A stretch of DNA of 64,000 nt, taken from NCBI RefSeq assembly GCF_019375475.1, contig NZ_JAHXGQ010000002.1, positions 186,001 to 250,000 on the forward strand, written 5' to 3'. Made by a program: the position numbers and the translations under genes. The notes beneath the pieces are model-generated. The model worked only from the letters and a program-made list of their open reading frames with translations, was not told the DNA's origin and made no database searches. Origin of the DNA: Saccharothrix obliqua. GTDB lineage: Bacteria > Actinomycetota > Actinomycetes > Mycobacteriales > Pseudonocardiaceae. The number at the start of each line of letters is the position of its first letter. Within the stretch, counting starts at the first letter, position 1. Positions 45,496-54,107 of this stretch are shown here, one piece after another.

Positions 45496-46707
45496 GTGTA
45501 CCTGTCCACCATCGACCGCCCCAAGTCCGGCGGCTGGAAGGGCGTCAGCGCCAACGTCCTCGCGCTCGGCGCGGTCAGCCTGATCACCGACGTCTCCTCC
45601 GAGATGGTCACCGCCGTCCTGCCGCTGTACCTGGTCGTGGGCCTCCAGCTCAGCCCCGCCGCGTACGGCGTGCTCGACGGCGCCTACACCGGCGCGACCA
45701 CGCTGCTGCGCCTGGTCGGCGGCTACCTGGCCGACCGCACCACGAAGCGGAAAGCCGTGGCGTGCTTCGGGTACGGGTTGTCGGCGGTGGCGAAGCTCGC
45801 GCTGCCGGTCGCCGGCCCGTCCACCGCCCTGCTCGGCGCGGTGATCACCGCCGACCGCGCGGGCAAGGGCCTGCGCACCGCGCCCCGCGACGCGTTGATC
45901 ACGCTGTCCGCGCCGGCGGGCGACCTGGGCCGGGCGTTCGGCGTGCACCGCGCGATGGACGGCATCGGCGCGTTCACCGGTCCGCTGGTGACGCTCGCCG
46001 TGCTCGCCGCGGCGGCCGGGTCGTTCGACGCGGTGTTCGTCACCAGCTTCTGCGTCGCCACGCTCGGCGTGGTCGTGCTGCTGGTGTTCGTGCGCGACCA
46101 CCGCGCTACGACGCCGACCACTCCCGTGCGCCCGGCGGCGGTGGTGGGTTTGCTGCGGGACAAGGGTGTCCGTCGCCTTGTGCTGGCGGCGGCCGTGCTC
46201 GGCCTGGCGACCGTCGGCGACGGTTTCGTGTACCTGCTGATCCAGCGGCGCGAGGGACTGGCGATCGGCTGGTTCCCGTTGCTGGCGGTGGGCACCAGCC
46301 TGGTGTACCTGCTGCTGGCCGCACCGCTGGGCGCGTTGGCCGACCGGGTCGGGCAGCTGCCGGTGGTGCTCGGCGGCTACGGCGCGCTGGCCGCCGCGTA
46401 CCTGCTGATCCACGGCCCGCTCGGCGGGTGGCCGTTGATCGTCGCCGTCCTGGTGCTGTACGGCGTGTTCTACGCGGCGACGGACGGCGTGCTGATGGCG
46501 TTGGCCGGTCCGCTGCTGCCGGAACGCCTGCGCACCACGGGGATCGCGTTGATCCAGAGCGGGCAGGCGCTGGCGTACCTGGGGTCGTCGGTGTTGTTCG
46601 GCCTCGCCTGGCAGTTCTGGGGTCCGGAGACCGCGACCCGCCTGGCCGCCCTCGGGGTGGCCGCCGCCCTCGCCACCACCGCCGCACTGTTGGGACGACG
46701 CCGATGA
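45496..46707 (+). CDS. Major facilitator superfamily transporter
   Basis: 403 residues, about 12 TM segments. The A-like motif between TM2 and TM3 is GGYLADRTTKRKAVA and the second-half repeat LGALADRVGQ is in place. Also GKGLRTAPRDALITLSAP after TM4, a signature of the drug-resistance/"multidrug" MFS branch seen in many actinobacteria (MFS_1). GTG at 45496 with GGAAGGAAG. Substrate unknown. ATGA overlap with the next gene, so the pair is an operon. Confidence 0.85.
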   Translation: MYLSTIDRPKSGGWKGVSANVLALGAVSLITDVSSEMVTAVLPLYLVVGLQLSPAAYGVLDGAYTGATTLLRLVGGYLADRTTKRKAVACFGYGLSAVAKLALPVAGPSTALLGAVITADRAGKGLRTAPRDALITLSAPAGDLGRAFGVHRAMDGIGAFTGPLVTLAVLAAAAGSFDAVFVTSFCVATLGVVVLLVFVRDHRATTPTTPVRPAAVVGLLRDKGVRRLVLAAAVLGLATVGDGFVYLLIQRREGLAIGWFPLLAVGTSLVYLLLAAPLGALADRVGQLPVVLGGYGALAAAYLLIHGPLGGWPLIVAVLVLYGVFYAATDGVLMALAGPLLPERLRTTGIALIQSGQALAYLGSSVLFGLAWQFWGPETATRLAALGVAAALATTAALLGRRR

Positions 46708-47651
46708 ACACACGTGCCCGCGTACTGGTGACCGTTGCCGCCGCCCTGCTGCTGGGCGGTGTCGCGGTCGGCTACACCACCCTGTCCGCCGCGCCCGAAC
46801 CGGACGTCGTGTCCGGTGTGGTCCGCGGTTCCCGCTTGCAGGTGCTCGGCAACGGCCGCCTGTCGGTCGTGTCGCGCACCGACCCGTCCGGGCCGCGCGA
46901 GGTGACCGAGGAGCGCTGCGACCGCGCGTACGCCGCGGGCGGCACGATCGCGTGCCTGCGCCCGGTCGGCGCGTTGAAGGCGGGTGGCCTCTCCGTGCTG
47001 GACTCGTCCCGGCGCGAGCTGACGACCCTGCCGCTGACCGGTTTCCCGAACCGCGCGCGGGTGTCCGCCAGCGGCCGGATGGTGGCGTGGACGGTGTTCG
47101 TGGACGGCCACTCGTACGCCGCCAACGGTTTCTCGACCAGCACCGGGATCCTGGACGTGCGAACCGGTGACCTGGTCCGGTCGCTGGAGGAGTTCTCCGT
47201 GGGTGGTGCCGCGGCGCAGGCGGCCGACCGGAACTTCTGGGGCGTCACGTTCACCGCCGACGACAACCGGTTCTACGCCACCATGTCCACCGGTGGGCAC
47301 CGGTACCTCGTGGAGGGCGACTTCGCCGCGCGCACGGTGAAGGCGTTGGTGGACAACGTCGAATGCCCCTCGCTGTCGCCGGACGGGAAGCGCATCGCCT
47401 ACAAGGCGGCGGTCAACGGCGACCCGCGGCAGGGGTGGCGGCTGTCCACGATGGACCTGGGGACGGGGACCGTCACGCCCCTGGCCGAGACGCGCAGCGT
47501 CGATGATCAACCCGCTTGGCTGGACGACCACACCGTCGCGTACGGGATGCAGCGCAGTGACGGCGTCAACGACGTGTGGGCCGTGCCCGCCGACGCCACC
47601 GGCTCGCCGACCCTGCTGGTGCCCGAGGCGAACTCACCCGCCCCGCTGTGA
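46704..47651 (+). CDS. TolB-like beta-propeller, membrane-anchored, linked to the MFS gene
   Basis: 315 residues. N-terminal single TM/signal anchor (MNTRARVLVTVAAALLLGGVAVGY). The rest consists of TolB/PD40-like blades: ARVSASGRMVAWTVFVDGHSY, WGVTFTADDNRFYATMSTGG, CPSLSPDGKRIAYKAAVNGD, QPAWLDDHTVAYGMQ. Extracytoplasmic binding or sensor role. The ATG overlaps the MFS stop (ATGA), so the two are coupled; the pairing is the best clue to function. Confidence 0.82.
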   Translation: MNTRARVLVTVAAALLLGGVAVGYTTLSAAPEPDVVSGVVRGSRLQVLGNGRLSVVSRTDPSGPREVTEERCDRAYAAGGTIACLRPVGALKAGGLSVLDSSRRELTTLPLTGFPNRARVSASGRMVAWTVFVDGHSYAANGFSTSTGILDVRTGDLVRSLEEFSVGGAAAQAADRNFWGVTFTADDNRFYATMSTGGHRYLVEGDFAARTVKALVDNVECPSLSPDGKRIAYKAAVNGDPRQGWRLSTMDLGTGTVTPLAETRSVDDQPAWLDDHTVAYGMQRSDGVNDVWAVPADATGSPTLLVPEANSPAPL

Positions 47652-47659
47652 CGCCTCGG

Positions 47660-48139
47660 TCAGCGGAGGGGTCGGCGGGCGTCGCGGTAGGCGTGCTCGA
47701 TCAGCCGGAGCTGGCGTTCGCCGAGCGGGCCGGTGAGGCCGTCGTCGTCCTCGTCGGCGGTGATCGCCACCGTGCCGTGCCAGCGGTCGGCGGGCGCGCC
47801 CAGCGTGGTGAGCATCGCCCAGGAGACCGGGTTCGGCGGGTACAGGTCCGGCACCGAGGCCGCCGCGGCGGGCGAGACGTCCGCGACCTTCGCCCGCAGC
47901 CCGTGCCCGAGGCCCACGCCGTTGACCAGACCCCGGTACGGGTCCACGGCGGCGGCGACCGCGGCCCACAGCGCCTCCTGGTAGAGGCCGCCCCAGTCGT
48001 CGGGTACCGCCCGCCCCTCGGCCACGCGCACCAGCAGCCCGCCGGCGGGGGTGATCAACGCGTAGGAGACCTGCTCGGGGCCGACGGCGTGCGGGGGGCG
48101 GTGCGCGGGTGGCGCGCCGCAGTCGTGGGAGGCGTGCAC
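47660..48139 (-). CDS. Hypothetical protein
   Basis: 159 residues, unrecognised; GTG start at 48139 (no strong RBS, so the start is uncertain). Mildly hydrophobic, with conserved-looking blocks VSYALITPAGGLLVRVAEG, YQEALWAAVAAAVDPYRG, LYPPNPVSWAMLTTLG and a helical C terminus ERQLRLIEHAYRDAR. No signal peptide. Convergent with the TolB-like gene (8-bp gap). Likely a small cytosolic protein of a Pseudonocardiales-restricted family. Confidence 0.65.
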   Translation of the reverse strand: MHASHDCGAPPAHRPPHAVGPEQVSYALITPAGGLLVRVAEGRAVPDDWGGLYQEALWAAVAAAVDPYRGLVNGVGLGHGLRAKVADVSPAAAASVPDLYPPNPVSWAMLTTLGAPADRWHGTVAITADEDDDGLTGPLGERQLRLIEHAYRDARRPLR

Positions 48140-48391
48140 ATCGCGTCACGGTAGCGACCACGGCGACGATCAGCGGGTGCCGACGCCGAAGGTAGGGCGG
48201 ATCTGTGACAACCGGCCCCGATCAGGCTAAAGCGCCGACACCCGTGGTCAGAATCGCCGCCCGGATCGGACGACACCACCGCCGATCGGACGTGCCCCGT
48301 CCGCGAACAGCGGTCTCGTTGCCGGGGGTGGTAAAAATGTCCGGACAGGCAGGCCGCCGGCGGGGTGATCGGCGAGTGCGAAACTGCCGGG

Positions 48392-49156
48392 GTGACATCC
48401 CGAGCACTGGACCGGTCCGGGGCACGACCGCTGTGGCGGCAGCTCCAGGACGACCTCATCCACCGGCTGCGGGCGGGCGAGTTCGACGCGGGGTTCCCCG
48501 GTGAGCTGACCCTCGTGGAGGACTACCGGGTCAGCCGCCACACGGTCCGCCAAGCACTGCAACGACTGCGTGCCGACGGCCTCGTGGTCGCCGAGCGGGG
48601 TCGTCAGCCGCGGGTCAGCCCGGCCGCCGACGTCGAGCAGCCGCTGGACACCCTGTACAGCCTGTTCGCCTCGGTGGAGGCGGCCGGGTTGGCGCAGCGC
48701 AGCGTGGTGCGGGTGTTGGACGTGCGGGCGGACGGAGTGGTCGCGGACCGCCTGGACCTGGAGGGATCGACCCCGCTGGTGCACCTGGAACGCCTGCGGC
48801 TGGCGGCCGGGCGGCCGTTCGCGATCGACCGCGTGTGGCTGCCCGCCGAGCTGGCGACACCCATCGTGACCGCCGACTTCACGCGCACCAGCCTGTACGC
48901 GGTCCTGGCCGAGCGGACCGGCGTGCGGCTGGACGCGAGCCGGGAGAGCATCCGCGCCGTCGTGCCGACACCGGCCGAGCGGGCGTTGCTGGAGTGCGGG
49001 CCGGACGTCGCCTGCCTGTCGGTGCACCGGCAGGGGCGGGCGGGCGGCAGACCGGTCGAGTGGCGTCACACGATGGTGCGAGGTGACCGGTTCGCGGTGA
49101 CCGCCGAGTTCCCGGCCGACACCCGCCGCCTGCGGCGAGGCGCGACAACCCGCTGA
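48392..49156 (+). CDS. GntR-family regulator, HutC/UTRA subfamily
   Basis: 254 residues. Winged-helix N terminus (PLWRQLQDDLIHRLRAGEF, then LVEDYRVSRHTVRQALQRLR) plus a C-terminal UTRA domain (LRLAAGRPFAIDRVWLP, VVPTPAERALLECG, WRHTMVRGDRFAVTAEF). GTG at 48392 beats the ATG at 48365 because the HTH begins at its usual offset. UTRA ligands are small metabolites such as sugars or amino-acid-derived compounds; the regulated gene is likely the adjacent Ala-rich/TauE pair, as the only rightward operon downstream. Confidence 0.88.
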   Translation: MTSRALDRSGARPLWRQLQDDLIHRLRAGEFDAGFPGELTLVEDYRVSRHTVRQALQRLRADGLVVAERGRQPRVSPAADVEQPLDTLYSLFASVEAAGLAQRSVVRVLDVRADGVVADRLDLEGSTPLVHLERLRLAAGRPFAIDRVWLPAELATPIVTADFTRTSLYAVLAERTGVRLDASRESIRAVVPTPAERALLECGPDVACLSVHRQGRAGGRPVEWRHTMVRGDRFAVTAEFPADTRRLRRGATTR

Positions 49157-49206
49157 ACACGCCGCCCTCCGTCCGACGTAATGTACGGACATATGGAGGT
49201 GCGGGG

Positions 49207-49812
49207 ATGAGCATCGGTGCGGCACGTCGTGGGGCGGCGCTCGGGACGGGTCGCGGGCCGGCCCGGGCGAACGGGGTCCGCGTCGCCGCGCCTCGGAATG
49301 CCAGGGGGCCGCGCGTGGTTCGCGCCGGGAGCCCGGCGGCGTGCGCCGATGCCCCGCCGGCGCTCGCGGGTGCCCCGGCGGCGGAGGCGGTTGGTCCGGC
49401 GGGAGCGAGCGGCCCAGGGGCGCAGGCGGGTGCCCCGGCGGAGCGGGCAGGTGCCTCAGCGGCGGAGACGGGCGGTCCGGCGGAGCGGGCGGGTGCCCCA
49501 GCGGCGGAGGCGGGAGGTCCGGCGGCGGAGGCGGGCGCACTGGCGACGCTCGCGGGCGACCCGGCGGCGCTGGCGAGCGGCCCGGTAGCGCGAGCGGGCA
49601 CCCCGGCCGCGCAGGCGAGCGCAACGGCGGCGCAGGCGAGCGCAACGGCGGCGCAGGCGGGTGCCCCGGCGACGCGGGCTGGTGACTCGGCGGCGCGGGC
49701 TGGCAACCCGGTAGCGCGGGCCAGCGGCGCGGCGGCGTCGGTCGGCGGCGCGGCGGCGTCGGTCGGCAGCTCAGCGGCGTGGGTCGGCAGTTCAGCGGTG
49801 GGGCGGTCATGA
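49207..49812 (+). CDS. Ala/Gly/Pro-rich repeat protein (low-complexity ORF)
   Basis: 201 residues translated from the ATG at 49207, which has GGAGG seven bases upstream, and ending with an ATGA overlap with tauE. Residues 40-195 are almost entirely A, G, P, S, E, Q in degenerate 5-residue units such as AGAPA, AEAGG and ATAAQ. No signal peptide, TM or named domain. The frame has a good RBS and coupling to the exporter, but codon use is unusual because of the 15-bp repeats. It may be a genuine disordered protein or a chance ORF over a repeat tract. Confidence 0.45.
   Translation: MSIGAARRGAALGTGRGPARANGVRVAAPRNARGPRVVRAGSPAACADAPPALAGAPAAEAVGPAGASGPGAQAGAPAERAGASAAETGGPAERAGAPAAEAGGPAAEAGALATLAGDPAALASGPVARAGTPAAQASATAAQASATAAQAGAPATRAGDSAARAGNPVARASGAAASVGGAAASVGSSAAWVGSSAVGRS
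49370..49760 (+). repeat. Degenerate 15-bp tandem repeat within the Ala/Gly-rich ORF
   Basis: Roughly 26 units of the form GC(C/G)GG(T/C)GCCCCGGCG G(A/C)G run from about 49370 to 49760, giving the periodic protein pattern. Short exact repeats occur twice in a row, for example around 49617-49650 (GGCGCAGGCGAGCGCAAC). Confidence 0.6.
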
Positions 49813-50573
49813 CCTCCGTCGTCCTCGCCCTGATCGCCGGCGCGGTGGTCGGGCTCTCCCTCGGCGGGCTGGGCGGGGGTGGCACCGTCCTCACCGCGCC
49901 CGCGTTGATCTACCTGCTCGGCTTCAGCCCGCAGCAGGCCACCACCGCCGCCCTCGTCGTGGTCGCCGCCACCTCCGCCACCGCCCTCTTCGCCCACGCC
50001 CGCGCCGGCGCGGTGCGCTGGCGGCTGGGCGCGGTGTTCGCGGCGGCGGGGGTGGTGCCCGCCGTGGTGGTCGGCCGGTTCACCGAGCACGTGCCGGCCG
50101 CGGTGACGACCGGGGCGTTCGCGGTGGTCGCCGCGCTCGCCGGCGTACTCCTCCTCCGCCGGAGCCGGAGCCGGGACCGGAGCCGAGCCGGCGACGCGGT
50201 GCGGCCGGGGCGCGCGGCGGGCGTCGGCGCGGGACTCGGCGCGTTGACCGGTTTCCTCGGCGTGGGCGGCGGTTTCCTCGCCGTGCCCGCGCTCGTCGGC
50301 GTCCTGGCGGTGCCGATGTCCGCCGCGGTCGGCACCAGCCTGCTGGTGATCACGGTGAACGCCGTGGCCGCTTTCGGCGCACGACTGGGCGCCATCACCG
50401 CCGTGGACTGGGCGTTGGTCGGCCCGTTCGCCGCGGCGGCACTGCTGGGCGCCTGGGACGGCCGCCGCCTGGCCGCGAAGGTGGACGCCACCGCGCTCCG
50501 CCGGGTGTTCGCGGCAGCACTGGTCGTCGTGTCGGTCGCCATGGCCGCCGACACCGTCCTCAATGGACGCTAG
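49809..50573 (+). CDS. TauE/SafE-family sulfite/organosulfonate exporter
   Basis: 254 residues, 8 hydrophobic segments; family signature GLSLGGLGGGGTVLTAPALI near the start and GALTGFLGVGGGFLAVPAL in the second half, the inverted repeat of TauE/SafE. It exports sulfite or organosulfonates across the membrane. ATG at 49809 overlaps the stop of the low-complexity ORF (ATGA). Its stop is also overlapped by the convergent TPR gene's stop. Confidence 0.88.
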   Translation: MTSVVLALIAGAVVGLSLGGLGGGGTVLTAPALIYLLGFSPQQATTAALVVVAATSATALFAHARAGAVRWRLGAVFAAAGVVPAVVVGRFTEHVPAAVTTGAFAVVAALAGVLLLRRSRSRDRSRAGDAVRPGRAAGVGAGLGALTGFLGVGGGFLAVPALVGVLAVPMSAAVGTSLLVITVNAVAAFGARLGAITAVDWALVGPFAAAALLGAWDGRRLAAKVDATALRRVFAAALVVVSVAMAADTVLNGR

Positions 50574-51517
50574 AGGCTCGGCGTGAACGCGGCGATGCGC
50601 GCCGCCAGCCGGCGGGCGTGCGGGTCGCCCCGGTGGCGGTCCGCGAGGTGGCGCAGCGGTTGCAGCCGGTCCGCCACGCGGATCGAGCTGACGTCCGCCG
50701 CCGCCGCGATGGCCCGACCGCCGACCGCCGCCGCGTGCGCGAAATCCCGGTCCACCAGGTGGTTCGCGGCCAGCGCGACGAGGCTCAACGCGCGGCTGCG
50801 CACCATGTCGTCCGGGTAACCGAGGATCGCGGCGGTCAACGCCGGGATCGCGATCGCCGTGTGGCCGGGGTCCGCGGTGCGCGCCAGCTCGGTGTGCACG
50901 AGACCGGTCAACGCCGACAAATCGGTCGCGTCGAAGAACCGCGCCCAGCCCGGCACCGGCGTGCCCGCGGACCGCGCGAAGTCCTCGTGCGCCTGGCGCA
51001 ACCGGATCACCGCCATGCCCCGGTCCCCCATGCCCGCGTGCGCCCACGCCTCGTTGGCGCGCAGCACGGCGATCGCGTGGTAGGACCCCGCGCGCCTGGC
51101 CGCGACCAGCCCGCGGCGGAAGTCCTCCAGGGCCTCGCGCCGCCGCCCGCCGTGCAGCCGCAGCCGTCCCGAGCGGTAGTGGATGTTCGCCACCAGGTCC
51201 TGGTGACCCGCGTCGACGGCCAGCGCCAGCGCGCGTTCCCAGTGCCGGGCCGCGTCCTGCTCCCGGCCGGTGTCGAAGCACGTCCAGCCGGCCAGGTTGT
51301 GGACGTCCGCCAACGCCACCCGCAACCGCAACCGCACCCGCGCACCGGCCGCGGACCGCAGCCACCGGTCGTGCCACGCCGCGGTGACGATCACCTGGTC
51401 CCGGCACGACCCGCCGCCCAACCGGTAGTCCAGACCCCGCAGTCGCTCGGTCTCGGCCTCCAGCCGCGCGACGTCACCGGCGCCGATCCGGGCGGGGACG
51501 CGTCCTCGGTCCGCCAT
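50570..51517 (-). CDS. TPR-repeat protein
   Basis: 315 residues, all-helical. Repeats include DVHNLAGWTCFDTGREQDAARHW, NIHYRSGRLRLHGGRRREAL and ANEAWAHAGMGDRGMAV, typical of the tetratricopeptide C-terminal half of XRE/Streptomyces-type transcriptional regulators, but no N-terminal HTH is present. Start ATG at 51517. Cytosolic. It may have lost or never carried the DNA-binding part; the convergent stop overlap is with tauE. Confidence 0.8.
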   Translation of the reverse strand: MADRGRVPARIGAGDVARLEAETERLRGLDYRLGGGSCRDQVIVTAAWHDRWLRSAAGARVRLRLRVALADVHNLAGWTCFDTGREQDAARHWERALALAVDAGHQDLVANIHYRSGRLRLHGGRRREALEDFRRGLVAARRAGSYHAIAVLRANEAWAHAGMGDRGMAVIRLRQAHEDFARSAGTPVPGWARFFDATDLSALTGLVHTELARTADPGHTAIAIPALTAAILGYPDDMVRSRALSLVALAANHLVDRDFAHAAAVGGRAIAAAADVSSIRVADRLQPLRHLADRHRGDPHARRLAARIAAFTPSL

Positions 51518-51848
51518 CGCCGCACCTCACAGTCGTGTCGGAGGGGTGCCTGCGATCAAACTCGCGGCGCGGGGCGCGAGCAGGTGCTGCACCGGCGGTA
51601 CCACGCGCGCGGATTACCCCGTTGGAGAACGGGTTCCGCCGACACCACGGCGGCACGCGGGCACGCGAGGGGCGGCGACGCGCGCTCGACCGGCGGAGTA
51701 GAACTCATGTACCGGCGGCGGTCGCCGCCACTGCTGTCCAGGAGGTGTGGATGACCCCGCGCTGCCAACGCGATCCGGGCGATCCGGGCGCGGTGCCCGC
51801 CGGGCGGCCCAGCGCCGCGGGGGCGCCCGGCCGTGCGCGGAACCGCGG
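51518..51848. other. Intergenic region between TPR and NTF2-like genes
   Basis: 331 bp, divergent promoters for both genes expected here. No palindrome, PHO or iron box, or additional gene was found. In-frame extensions of the rightward gene to 51747 lack an RBS. Confidence 0.4.
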
Positions 51849-52277
51849 ATGACGCACCGCCGGGGCGATGTCACGATGGCGGTGGAGAAACTGGTCGCCC
51901 GGTGGGCGGCGAAGGACACCGCGGGGTTGAGCAGGTTGTTCGCCGACGGCGTCCGGTGGTGGACGGCGCCGGTGCCGGGCGCGCCGTGGCCCGCCGAAGC
52001 CCGCAACCCGCGTGAGGTGGAGTCGTTCTTCCTGGCGTTCCGCGCGGTGCTGGAGCTGACCGCGATCACCACGCGCGGGCTCGTCGTGGACGGCCCGGAC
52101 GCGGTGCTCACCGGCCGGCTGCACGCACGGGTCCAGACCACCGGACTGACCCTCGCGTACGACTTCGCGATCGCGGTGAGCGTGCACGGCGGACTCGTCA
52201 CCGAGTTCCGCATGTACGCGGACACACTCGCGATCGCGCGGGCGCTCGCACCGGATGTTCCCCCGGTATCACCGTGA
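51849..52277 (+). CDS. NTF2/SnoaL-like polyketide-cyclase-fold protein
   Basis: 142 residues: TMAVEKLVARWAAKDTAGLSRLF, a central FLAFRAVLELTAITTRGLVVDG and the C-terminal HGGLVTEFRMYADTL strand, as in SnoaL-like nuclear-transport-factor-2 folds. ATG at 51849; a second ATG at 51876 is an alternative start. Active-site residues of known SnoaL cyclases cannot be confirmed. Confidence 0.72.
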   Translation: MTHRRGDVTMAVEKLVARWAAKDTAGLSRLFADGVRWWTAPVPGAPWPAEARNPREVESFFLAFRAVLELTAITTRGLVVDGPDAVLTGRLHARVQTTGLTLAYDFAIAVSVHGGLVTEFRMYADTLAIARALAPDVPPVSP

Positions 52278-52350
52278 TGCTTTACCGTTGGGCGGCCGGC
52301 ACTGGAAGAATGGCGGCATCCACGTCGAAGAGAGCAGAAAGGTCACCGCC

Positions 52351-52608
52351 GTGCCGCAGTCGGGACCGATCAGCGAAATCCTCGCCGAGTTGAGACGCGG
52401 GCGCGGGCTGACCCAGGACGACCTGGCCGAGCGGCTGCACGCCGTTTCCGGCAACACCAGCGTGACCAGGGAGGAGGTCTCCCGGTGGGAGCGCGGCAAG
52501 CGCATCCCCGGCCCGTACTGGCGGGGCTGGCTCGGGCAGGTCCTGGACACCCCGCAGCACGAATTGGAACGCGCGGCGGCAATCCAGCGCGCCGCCCGCC
52601 GCCATTGA
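52351..52608 (+). CDS. Small XRE-type HTH protein
   Basis: 85 residues, starting at GTG 52351 with AAAGG upstream. Helix-turn-helix: SEILAELRRGRGLTQDDLAERLHAV then TREEVSRWERGKRIPGPYW. Nothing follows the HTH, so it resembles a compact antitoxin or phage-type regulator. It lies 73 bp past the NTF2-like stop and 140 bp before a TetR gene; a regulatory link is possible but unproven. Confidence 0.75.
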   Translation: MPQSGPISEILAELRRGRGLTQDDLAERLHAVSGNTSVTREEVSRWERGKRIPGPYWRGWLGQVLDTPQHELERAAAIQRAARRH

Positions 52609-52748
52609 CGCGGTCGCCGGTATTGCCGACGCGGGCACCTTTCGGCGCATATTCACCCTTTCCTCGGGCGGACCGCCGGAAAACAGCCGCTCGCGTTGGC
52701 GCACAAGGCGGTTGTGGCGTGCCGCCGGGGCCGAGGACAATCCCTCGC

Positions 52749-53345
52749 GTGTCCACCACGAGGGACGGTTTGCTGACCGCCGCGGCGGCGGCGTTCGACC
52801 GCGACGGGTACGTGCGGGCGACGATCGACGACGTCTGCGACCGCGCCGGCGTCACGAAAGGCGCGCTGTACGGCCACTTCAGCTCCAAGAAGGCGCTCGC
52901 CGTCGCGGTGCTCGACCGCCAGGCGCGGGAGTGGGCGGAGACCCGGGACCGGCTCCAGCGCGCCAACCGCGGCCCGCTCCAGGTGCTGGTGGACCTCGGC
53001 TACGCGGTGAACCAGGACCGCGCGGTCGTGCAGCGCCTGCTGTTCCAGGCCCCGATCTCCGACGACGTGGCCGAGCGCCAGGTCGGCCAGTGGACCGCGA
53101 CAGTGCGGGACCTGTTGCGCTCGGCGGCTTTCCAGGGCGAGCTGCGGCCCGGCGTGGACGTCGACGCGTGCGCGGACGCGGTGGTCGCCGCGCTGGTGGG
53201 CGTGCACCTGATGTCCCTGGCGGTCGAGGACCCGGCCGGGGTGGCGCGGCAGCTCTCCGGCGTGTGGCGGACCTGGCTGCCGACCATCGCGCGACCCGAG
53301 GTGTACGCGGCGCTGCGCGTGACACCGCCACGCCGCCGGGTGTGA
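52749..53345 (+). CDS. TetR regulator, gamma-butyrolactone-receptor-like (ScbR/ArpA class)
   Basis: 198 residues from the GTG at 52749. HTH: GYVRATIDDVCDRAGVTKGALYGHF; directly after it SSKKALAVAVLDRQ, the hallmark sequence of GBL-receptor-type TetR proteins. The helical C terminus carries WTATVRDLLRSAAFQGEL and the ligand-binding Trp neighbourhood. Such proteins repress secondary metabolism and morphogenesis genes until a signalling butenolide accumulates. The second copy at 54108 is a paralogue. Confidence 0.85.
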   Translation: MSTTRDGLLTAAAAAFDRDGYVRATIDDVCDRAGVTKGALYGHFSSKKALAVAVLDRQAREWAETRDRLQRANRGPLQVLVDLGYAVNQDRAVVQRLLFQAPISDDVAERQVGQWTATVRDLLRSAAFQGELRPGVDVDACADAVVAALVGVHLMSLAVEDPAGVARQLSGVWRTWLPTIARPEVYAALRVTPPRRRV

Positions 53346-53349
53346 GGCG

Positions 53350-54024
53350 TCAGCCGCCGAGCACCGCCCACACCAGCGTGCCGTCCGACCACGTGGTGGA
53401 CCAGCCGGAGCGGACCGCGCCGGTCGCCGCGCCACGCAGCCCGGCCGGGTCGCGCGGCACCACCGCGTCCTCGCTCGCGCCGACCACCAGCATCCCGTGC
53501 CACCGCTCGAAGACCACCACCGGGCGGATGCCCCGCGCGGCGAGGGCGACCAGCGCGTCCGCCACGTCCGCCGCCTCGGCGGCCAACCTCGGCAGGCCCC
53601 AGACCCGGCACGTCTCCTCGGCGGCCAGCCGCGCGTACTCCGCGCTGCCCCGCAACGGCAGCGGTATCCGGGCCACCCAGCGCGGCGGCGGCGTGCCGAC
53701 GGAGGCCACGGCGTCGGCCACGGACGCGAAGGTCGGCAGCGGCCAGTCCGCGCGACCGCCGGCGGCCAGCAGGATCGGCACCCCCGGCCAGTCCGCGACC
53801 TGCGCCCACACCGACCGGAACACCACGCCCGCGCCGGGTTCCACGTCCACCGCGCTCATGTCCACCACGACGGCCGCGGGCTGCGCCAGGACGGTGCGCA
53901 GCAGCACGTCCCGCATCCGCGGGTAGGTGGCCCGGCCGAGCAGGCCGTGCGGCGACAGCACCGCGATGCCGTCCGCGCCGGACAGCTCCACTCGGAGCAG
54001 TTCGTCACGCACGACGCGTCCCAC
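53350..54024 (-). CDS. STAS-domain anti-anti-sigma factor-like protein
   Basis: 224 residues. The N-terminal STAS domain (~10-110) is recognisable from LRVELSGADGIAVLSPHGLLG, VVDMSAVDVEPGAGVVFRSVW and WPGVPILLAAG; the phosphorylatable Ser is in the DMSAVDV element. The C-terminal ~100 residues carry DVADALVALAARGIRPVVVF and are reminiscent of a truncated GHKL ATPase-like fold, but no N-box Asn is visible. GTG at 54024. It is oppositely oriented between the two TetR genes. Probably acts in a sigma-factor partner-switching pathway. Confidence 0.78.
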   Translation of the reverse strand: MGRVVRDELLRVELSGADGIAVLSPHGLLGRATYPRMRDVLLRTVLAQPAAVVVDMSAVDVEPGAGVVFRSVWAQVADWPGVPILLAAGGRADWPLPTFASVADAVASVGTPPPRWVARIPLPLRGSAEYARLAAEETCRVWGLPRLAAEAADVADALVALAARGIRPVVVFERWHGMLVVGASEDAVVPRDPAGLRGAATGAVRSGWSTTWSDGTLVWAVLGG

Positions 54025-54107
54025 CGGCCCGCGCTTGTTGACCGGGTCGTACCGGAATACCTACCCTAAGTGATCGCAATGGCGCTGTCCGTCGAGATGA
54101 GGACTCC

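Noticed and set aside
48248-49894. Leftward ORF of 548 residues over the GntR gene and the repeat tract
   Set aside because: Pro/Arg-rich shadow of the GntR gene and the 15-bp repeat array; the GntR frame carries the full HTH and UTRA domains.
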